From NCBI GenBank assembly GCA_964017125.1, contig OZ024911.1, forward strand, positions 44,083,339-44,147,338: a stretch of 64,000 nucleotides of DNA. Reading direction: 5' to 3'. The notes beneath the pieces are model-generated. The model did no database searches and was not told the origin of the DNA. It was given only the letters and a program-made list of their open reading frames with translations. Below are positions 56,480-64,000 of the stretch, one piece after another; the stretch's first letter is position 1; each line of letters opens with the position of its first letter. Both the position numbers and the translations under genes were made by a program. The DNA is from Flabesymbios commensalis. Its lineage: Eukaryota; Annelida; Polychaeta; Terebellida; Flabelligeridae.

Positions 56480-56830
56480 ATCATTAAGCATTAACGTGTT
56501 TGTTCTCCATTCTCAGCTACACAACACTCCAACCTACTTATGCCATTTGCATGGTGGTGAGATATCATACAGTGGTAATGGATATAAAACAAAACATTAG
56601 ATAAATCGAGAGCAAAATAATAGATAGAGAACAAAAGAGGTCCCAACAGAGAGCACTGAGGAACCCCACATTGCAAGGGTGTGCTTTGAGAATGTTGGCT
56701 CTATCTCGCAGGTAACGTTCTGTCCATTCTAGGCACTCTCCAGTTACTCCCAACTTCGTGATGGAGCATTTCCAGTTAAATACTGGGAGCACAGGCCCGT
56801 CACCAGACTTTTGAAATTTGTGAATGTACG
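56480..56830 (-). mobile_element. LINE reverse-transcriptase fragment
   Basis: Minus-strand frames give GECLEWTERYLRDRANIL and, after a frameshift near 56670, LQCGVPQCSLLGPLLFSIYY, the palm-domain GVPQG block of non-LTR reverse transcriptases (here with Cys for the second Gly). The ADD block is too decayed to recognise. Continues, after the SINE insertion, into 55200-55750. Confidence 0.75.
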
Positions 56831-57929
56831 GCCAAGCGGGTTTCAGAATTTCAAAAATTGAACAAAAAAGTTTAATTTTCAGCAAATCCCCCCCCCCCCC
56901 CGGTAACAGGTCTATGGTCGATGGTGACAAAAGCAACGCTGAGATTGAGAATAAGGTCCTCTGCGTATGTTTAAATTATGTAAAATGTCATATTGTATTT
57001 TTCAGGAGAGTTTATACCCAGAATTACAGTACATGTCAAATGGTCTAACTTCTGAAATACTAGAAAAATTCCCCGCAATTTTCAGGGTTGTTGGTCTTTT
57101 ACTAGGAAATAGTATCTGCAAAATGTCACGAAAACCGGTTGATAATTGACTGCAAAGATAAGCGAAAAGTAGGCACTACTGATAATTCTGTCTTCAGGTA
57201 GGCCTATAAGTGCATGCACTTGTATATTAAAACATTATTAATTGAGCAATTAAATTAACTAAAATCTTTAAGTATTGCCAAATTACCATTATTAGACTGA
57301 TATCGACTATAACAAACATAATTACTACTTTGAAATCAACTTGCTGAAGTTCGGCAACAGGTGTCAACACCACAAGTTTGAGGATCATGGACAAATATGT
57401 TCTTTTGTTAGAGCAATTGTAGGCACATAATATCATATGGGGCAATTCTCCCCTCATACCTAACCGATAAGTAGCCTGTAGGCTTAACTAAATTATGTTC
57501 GGGTTTATTACCAGCGTTGTGTCTAATTACTAGACCTTTTATTTCAATGTACATAATATCAGAAATAGATAAGTATTTCTGATAATATGTATGCAGCAAG
57601 TATATAGTGATGGTAATTGGTTTACCGCTAGAATTTCGTAATCGATGATTGGCTATAGTCGGTTGGTTTAACGAACCGATGATACAGTTAATTGGTTATT
57701 TTTCGTTCCCTGTATAAAAACTAAGACTGGGTCATGAGCTTTCTCCATAGCCAGTGATGTACGAAGTAGTATTCAAATATAAGTGCACTTTTTGTGGAAC
57801 ATTTGAGAAACAGGTTTTTGGCAGGTAAAACAAGGTGTATATAATAATATAACTAATATCAGATTGGCCTATGGATGTTCCTTTTTTTCTACAGCCAGTT
57901 ATAATGGTTATGAGTTGTAGATGCCATCC
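56831..57929. other. No recognisable gene
   Basis: Contains a C12 run at about 56889 and only short frames. Confidence 0.45.
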
Positions 57930-58460
57930 GCTCGGTGGTGCTAGCTGCTTGTAGACAATGCTGACGAAAGAGTTCTAACTCTATTGTATGACTGATGCAT
58001 GTGTTGGTGTCGCAACTGTTGAAATATGACATCAGTTCTGTTTGTGTACACTACTGGTGGTAAGAGCTGATGGGTATCAACATGAGCATGTGTACAATAT
58101 TGGGTGGTACTGGATGCATGATGATGTATAAATAATGGGTGATCACTGTCATTATGCAATACTAACGAGGGGTATAGCCTTTTATAAACAAAACTGAATG
58201 TGAATGCCAAAATTGCTTGTAGACAACACTGAATGTGAAAGCCCAGAGAGGTTTCTAGTTCCTACTTCCAGGTACAGACTAACAATAGTGTCAAAGCTCT
58301 TGTGTTTGTATAATAATGAGCCCAGTGGGGTTCCAAGGTACAGTCTAACAATAGTGAATGCGAAAGCCCCTGTGTGTTCAGGGTATTGTAGTTGTTTGCA
58401 GATAACACCAAATATGAATGTTACCTGTGTGTACAGCCTATGCCGGGGGTATTAACTACT
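57930..58460. repeat. Degenerate repeat block
   Basis: 'ttccaggtacagactaacaa', 'tagtgtcaaagctct' and 'ccaaggtacagtctaacaat', 'agtgaatgcgaaagcccc' are two units about 70 bp apart. Neighbouring 'tgatgatgtataaataatgg' phrases recall the series at 53.3-54.9 kb. Confidence 0.45.
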
Positions 58461-59067
58461 TGTAGATAATACTGATGTGCATGTTCCCTAGCCGTGTTGT
58501 CTTCTCCGAAGCCGTGCATTGATGCAATTGCTTTACCCTAAAAACGTCAACATGGCGGTGACTGAGAGCGATCTTGACACCAAGGTCCGAAAATATCCAT
58601 AACTTTTTAATGACTGTGCGAGCCGTGGGGTGAGCATGCGGGCATGTAACTGAAATGTTACTGATTCTATAAAAAAACTATTTTCGACCTGATTATTCGA
58701 GGACAAATCTTAGATATGACCGTCCAAAGAAAAGTCCCACGATTTTGTAGGAGTCAATCTGTGGCTGAAACTTGTTGCAGCCACTGGAGGTAAACGTTCC
58801 CCATGTGTGTGTCCAATACTGGTGTTTATCCAGGTGTATGTATTCAGATACCTGTTACTGCATTGTTACCAGTTGTACATTATAAGGGCTCCTACTCATA
58901 TGGAAAGTCATGGAATTTAGAATCACCTTTTTTGAAAATCATGGATTTTGGGACTCATCAAGAAAAGTCTTCGAAATTGGGAAATAGACGTTTAACACAT
59001 CAACATGATTATTTGCCTCATTCAATTTTATTTGGCCATATTTTTATTGGGGAGATTTCATAGCAAA
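58461..59067. other. Unassigned
   Basis: A well-contexted ATG at 58552 opens only 16 codons (MAVTESDLDTKVRKYP). A plus frame of 86 codons at 58803-59063 includes a reiterated 'gtcatggaattt' phrase. No gene can be supported. Confidence 0.3.
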
Positions 59068-59069
59068 TG

Positions 59070-59476
59070 TGTGGGAATGTTAAGTGGGTCCACCGGTAGG
59101 GTGAATGGCGAGACCCGCCTATCATTCACCATCTTATTAATAACTTCATTCTTTCCCCGTCAGGTCGACGGTTCCGATTGACTTCACAAAACTCTTCTTC
59201 AGTTCATTGTATTTATTGGTCTAGACACAAAACATTGGCAATGCACAACCCCGCGCACGACACGTCCCTAGGCTAACTCCAAGCGGACGACCTGCAACAC
59301 GTCTGCAGTCGTCAAGAGCTAGACTACAAGTGCGGGAAAAAGCTTCGACCGCATGGCAATCGGATTTTATACACGGCACTGGAGTACTGAAACGAGGCAG
59401 TCATCCCACTGTCTCTCCGCGTCCGGGGAGATCGGGGGTGACTGTCACGGTAATCGAGCGAGGCAGGGATCCTACA
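59070..59476 (-). repeat. LTR of the Ty3/Gypsy element (the 3' one)
   Basis: On the minus strand it begins TGTAGGATCCCTGCCTCGC, directly after the purine-rich tract CCCGGGGGTAA, and ends TTAACATTCCCACA. TG...CA termini and the neighbouring polypurine tract support the boundaries; the outer one may be 2 bp further left. About 407 bp. The partner LTR is outside the window, so neither age nor target duplication can be read. Confidence 0.75.
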
Positions 59477-59666
59477 TTACCCCCGGGTTAGTGATAACGT
59501 AGGAACCCAACTAACGTGTAGGAGACTGCGTCGTGAAAGCATCAGGGGCTGTATAGAACTTGACCTCTTATAACTATTTTAAAAATCAGGTGTGAAAAAA
59601 TACAGCGTGGGTGGTTGTTGTTAATATAGCGTGGGTGGTTGTTGTCGCATCATCTGTAATTAAAAT

Positions 59667-59742
59667 ATTGTCCCATCCTCATAACACCAATTGTCCTATC
59701 CTCGTAACACTTATTGTCCTATCCTCATAACACCAATTGTCC
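59667..59742. repeat. 26-bp tandem repeat inside the Gypsy element
   Basis: Three units of ATTGTCCTATCCTCATAACA plus CCA, with small differences, between the LTR and the end of the coding part. Non-coding. Confidence 0.85.
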
Positions 59743-62700
59743 AATAAATTACTTATGCTGCTTTGCTGCGAACAACCGATTCATTTAATTAATACATCCA
59801 TTATTAGGTAGCAAATATTTTTACCTAATTCTAAGCAATGTTGCCAGGCCTGGCGAATTCAATTTACAAATTGAAATTATTATAATTACGGTACGTGCGG
59901 TTGGTCCCGCCATAGATGTCGTTAGGCGCCACTATGGCATGGACCATCTGCACGAATCGGGCAGGAGTCTGGATTGTTCGTCCGACTCTGGTTTTCCTTA
60001 CGGTTGCGTCCGTCGAAATTTTGTTGCGATTAGCAATATTCGAACTATTTCCTGTATTCGAGTCGTTTACGGCATCAGCTGCACCAGGGGTTTCACCCCG
60101 TAAATGCAAAGGTATGCGTGAGTACGTTCGCAAACCGCCGCCTTCCCCGTGAGCGCAAAACACGGCGGGGGCTTGCGAATGTGGCGCTTCATAAGATTTG
60201 CCTTTGTTAGGCAATTTAACTTTATTAGCTGGTTGCTGTGGGACAGTGGCCAATTTGGTACTGCTTCTGACTGCCGTCGACTGTGTCTGTTTAACACTCG
60301 TCCTGCTGGACGTCTGAGTGTTCGCACTACTAGGTCTAGATGGGTCCTGTGGATTCCCACTAGCGATCCTGGTAGTCTTCAAGCTTTTTTTTTTGTTTGG
60401 CGTTGTACGCTGTGTTGTCGGACCTGTCGTAGGCTCGCACTCTAAATGTGCGGGTTTAGCTCGGTCTAATGAGACCGTTTCTACCTTGCCTTTAATCAGG
60501 ATTTTCATGACTCTGCCACTCCTCGCGACGACCTTATATGGGCCGTTGTAAGGGGCGGTCAAAGGCGGCGCAATTGCGATTCGTCGCAATAATACATGTG
60601 TGCATGTTTCTATTTCCTTGTACTGGAAAATGTTTGTCTGGTGTGTTCCACGTGGCGGACATAAACGGAGACGCGACATGGCTACGCGTAGCTTGTCTGA
60701 GTAATTCTCCAAATCTGTGTTAGCGTCGATGGTGTACTGTTTCGTAAACTCTCCTGGAAGTCTGAGTGTCGTACCGTATATCATCTCAGCAGCCGATCTG
60801 CCTAGCCTCTCTTTGACTGCAGAACGAACGCCTAAAAGTACAGTGGGTAAAGTAATAGTCCATGGATTCGGTGATTCGTGCGCCATAATGGCGGCTTTCA
60901 ACTGGCGGTGGAAACGTTCGACCATGCCATTCGACTGGGAAGTGATAGCTGGTGGTGCGATTCCGTATTATCCCGAATTGGTTACATAAATTATCCCACA
61001 ATTTTGACTCGAACTGAGCGCCCCTATCTGTGGTGATAGTGGCGGGAGTACCGTAACGTGCTATCCACCCGCTGAAGAAGGCATCGGCGACCATTTCGGC
61101 CCGAATATCTACAATAGATATGGCTTCCGACCAAAATGTAAAACTATCGACGCAAGTCAGTAGATATCTAAAGCCATTAGCGTAGGGTAAGGGTCCGACT
61201 ATGTCGATGTGGACATGATCAAATCTCTCGGTAGGTTCAGTGAACTTGCCGAAAACTGGTGTGTTGTGACGGGAAACTTTGGCGGTCTGACAACCTTTAC
61301 AGGAACGACACCATTTAGCAATGTCAATATTCATGCCATGCCAAACAAATCGTGTGTTTATCAAAGGTTTTGTAGCTCTATGAGATGGGTGGCCAAAACC
61401 GTGTAGGTTTGAAAAAACTTTTCTGCGAAATTTCGCGGTAATGTACGGCCGGTTATGTCCCGTGGATACATCGCACCAAATCAGCTGATTGTCAAATGAT
61501 TTAAGTAATTTGAAATTCATAGTGGATGAATTCGAGTGTCGCAATCTCGTGAATTTCGCGTCCTGAGCTTGATCAATACTTAAATCTTTATAATTTATCG
61601 CTGGTCCATTATCTATCACGGACACTGACGGTCGTGACAGCGCATCGGCGACGAAATTTGTCTCTCCTTTAACGTACCTAATGTCGGTAGTGAATTCAGC
61701 TGTGAAGGCTAAGTGTCGTGTTTGGCGTAGGGACGCGCGTTTGGTGACAGATGACATTACAAATGTCAAAGGTTTATGATCGGTGTTTACAAAAAATTGC
61801 GTCCTTCTAGATTATGTCTGAAATGTTTTATGGTGGCATATACTGCCAAAAGCTCACGGTCAAACGCGCTATAGCGTGTCTCCGCTGGACTCAGCTTCTT
61901 GCTGAAAAATGATAGTGGCTGCCACATACCAATCAAATATTGCTGCAAAACGCCACCTACGGCGACATCACTAGCGTCACACGTGATGTTTAGTTGAGCC
62001 ATAGGATCTGGATGTACCAGAAGGGTAGCGTTTGCCAATATTTGTTTGGACTCGGAAAATGCTGACTCTGCATTCTCGTCCCACTTCAATACAAAATTCG
62101 ACTTCGGTAACAGTCTTGTATGACCGTCATTGGCTGCTGTCAATAAATTGTTTAATGGCGTCAACTTCGCTGCGCATTGCGGTATGAAACGGTGGTAATA
62201 ATTTACCATTCCTAAATATCTTCGCAACGCTCGTTACTTTTCGGGCTTTACGAAATTGACTATGGCGTCGACGGTGCTGGGTAATGGCGAAATTCCTTCA
62301 GCACAAACGTGGTGGCCTAAGAAACTTAACTCAGTTGTACCAAATTGACACTTCTCAGGACCGATGATGATGCCGTATTCGGCTAGTCGGGCAAAAAGAA
62401 TTTTTAAATGTTTTTTGTGAGTTTTATGATCTGGACTGATTACCAGTAGGTCGTCTAAATACACAAAAACGAAATCAAGTCCGCGTGTAACATGGTCTAT
62501 GAAACGCTGAAACGTTTGGCCGAAATTTCGCAGACCAAACGGTGTCCTGGTAAAATTAAATAGACCAAAAGGTGTAGTAGCGGCTGTCTTATGTATGTCT
62601 GATGGTTCCACAGGAATTTGGTAATAGGCTCCAACCAAATCAATTTGAGCCAGCTAATCGCTGCGTGAAATCCTGAATATGTGGATTTGGGTAACGGTCG

Positions 62701-64000
62701 GGTACAGTCTGAGCGTTCAAGCTTCTGTAATCTCCACATGGTCTCCAGTCGTCATTTTTCTTTGGTACCATATGAAGCGCTGAGAACCATTCACTGTCGC
62801 TGGGTTCGATGACTCCTGATCATGTCGTCGAACTCGCGTTTCGCAGTGACACGTTTATCGGGTGCCAATCGTCGTGGGCGCGCAAACACCAGGTGTCCTT
62901 TCGTTACGATTTTATGTGTAATGCCGTGTTTAACGGTCTCACCCTTTGTCGTAGGGCGAGTCAGTTCCGGGAACTGACCTAAAAGTTTAGTGTATTCATT
63001 ATGAACAGTGTCTACTCTGTTCAACGACAGTGGTCTGATTGACGACAGTGAAGCGGGAATAGCTAAACCGGTTCTCATGTCTCTAAGACATCGACTTCTT
63101 AGGTCTACTAGCAAATTATAATGAATAAAAAAATCGGCCCCTATGATGGGTTGTTGCAGGTCCGCCACTATAAATGTCCACGGATAGTCGCGTTTTAAGC
63201 CGACGTCGACGACGCGTTTACTGTTGCCGTAGGTATTGATAGTAGTGTTGTTAGCGGCCACCAGGGGGAGGCAGTCTGCGTCCGAAATCCTGTTAGCGCA
63301 AGATTTCGGCAAAACGCTGACCGCTTCGCCCGTGTCAATCAAATATTTGCATTTATTATTCTTGTCTGCGACGTACAATAACTTGGAGTGAAACAACTTG
63401 AAAAATGCGCAAGGGTTTCTGCACGTGCGTGCCTTGTCACCGAAAGTTTGGTGAAAGTAGCAAACAGGTGCATTAGCCGTATCGATTCGGTTCGCAGCAT
63501 TATTTTGCTGTGCGTTCTGCGGCGGTACATACGGACGAATATTTTGTTTTGCATTGTTAAAACTACTTTGTTTGTTAGGAACAAGCTCTGTGGCCTGTGC
63601 TTTTGGTATGAATGGGGGCCTAGGTGCATAATTATCATTTGCATGTCCACGTCCTGAATTCCTCTTCTTTTCTGCTGCTGTCGCGGTCTCTAATTTCTTT
63701 AGTCTCTTTGATAAGTCCTCGAGCAGTCCCACTAGTTTAGTGGTTTCGTCGACCTTAATCTCTGCAAGCCCCGGCTTACTCTCTTCCACGTCCGTCTCTG
63801 AAGCAAGGGCCCTGTCGGCCAACATGGCCAAACTCTCCAGTGTAGCACTATCTGGTTGTGTGGCCAAATGAGCACGAATTGAAGTTGGCAATTGCCGAAT
63901 AAATGCCTGGCGTATAACCGTCTTTCCGACCACTGCCTGAGTTCCTAAACCTGCCGTCTTCTGTAGGCGCCTTAAGAATCTTGAGGGAATGTCCGAGCCC

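Larger units (their letters stand above)
59070..64000 (-). mobile_element. Ty3/Gypsy LTR retrotransposon, partial in window, broken
   Basis: Minus strand, running off the right edge. Parts, with rough positions: Gag end with a CYFHQTFGDKARTC region (63.4-64.0 kb); aspartic protease with DTG (about 63.3 kb); reverse transcriptase with YLDDLLVIS (about 62.2-63.0 kb); RNase H with TCDASDVAVGG (61.8-62.2 kb); integrase with an HHCC zinc finger and the VHIDIVGPLP and TTDRGAQF blocks (60.9-61.8 kb); a GPY/F-type module (about 60.5 kb) and a long C-terminal tail to about 59.86 kb; the 3' LTR at 59070-59476. The protease-RT-RNase H-integrase order identifies Ty3/Gypsy. The copy carries about five breaks in its coding part, yet long stretches stay open, so it looks fairly young. 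The other LTR and the 5' end lie outside the window. Confidence 0.93.

Noticed and set aside
56290-56484. Poly-serine frame on the minus strand
   Set aside because: Translation of the (TAC)29 microsatellite.
58552-58602. First exon starting MAVTESDLDTK in good start context
   Set aside because: Only 16 codons before a stop, weak donor, and no acceptable partner exon.

Overview
The window looks like a gene-poor, AT-rich stretch of an animal genome, most likely a marine invertebrate. Evidence for an animal is three spliced, GT-AG-bounded exons of a synaptophysin-family synaptic-vesicle gene, CR1/L2-like LINE fragments and a Ty3/Gypsy element. A SINE-like tail with a GACGTTAA-type end followed by a microsatellite, and long elements built on tandem cores of about 120-155 bp (reminiscent of the 'pearl' elements of bivalves), would fit a mollusc or other lophotrochozoan. 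That placement is inference only.

Layout. 1-16.5 kb: no recognised gene; a 2.56 kb tandem-core element (5132-7687) and several non-autonomous DNA transposons with readable terminal repeats and target-site duplications (9817-10182, 10410-10684, 14500-14722, 15121-15469). 16.5-28.4 kb: another tandem-core family, microsatellites, a 21-bp minisatellite of GCGTG/CACGC units, a near-perfect 0.3 kb tandem duplication, and LINE pieces at 20.4-21.2, 25.6 and 27.6-28.4 kb. 28.8-34.1 kb: three more tandem-core elements, a SINE, a hAT-like MITE and small palindromic MITEs. 35.4-39.7 kb: an unusual tract framed by inverted copies of CGTGATGGACGTACAA, with an inner set of GTGTTGGACGGAAT motifs and a 1.2 kb 14-bp minisatellite between them. 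40.2-42.8 kb: a second copy of the 2.5 kb element of 5-7.7 kb.

The one confident host gene is on the plus strand from 43593 to at least 45984: the 3' half of a synaptophysin/synaptoporin-like gene (MARVEL-type vesicle protein), giving TM2, TM3, TM4 and the tail. A possible alternative last exon at 50451-50486 would replace the final Val with QFHGPYQSNGM. The N-terminal exons were not found in the window. The gene's introns and 3' region carry MITEs.

51-59 kb is again repeats: a TGCCTCC/GGAGGCA element, a degenerate motif series, a Tc1/mariner-like MITE, a clean hairpin, and a LINE split by a SINE with a (TAC)29 tail. 59.07-64.0 kb is a minus-strand Ty3/Gypsy retrotransposon, broken in several places, with one LTR in view and running off the right edge.

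Most of what can be learned here concerns repeat architecture and one neuronal gene. The best candidates for something undescribed are the inverted motif arrays at 35.4-39.7 kb and the alternative synaptophysin C-terminus.
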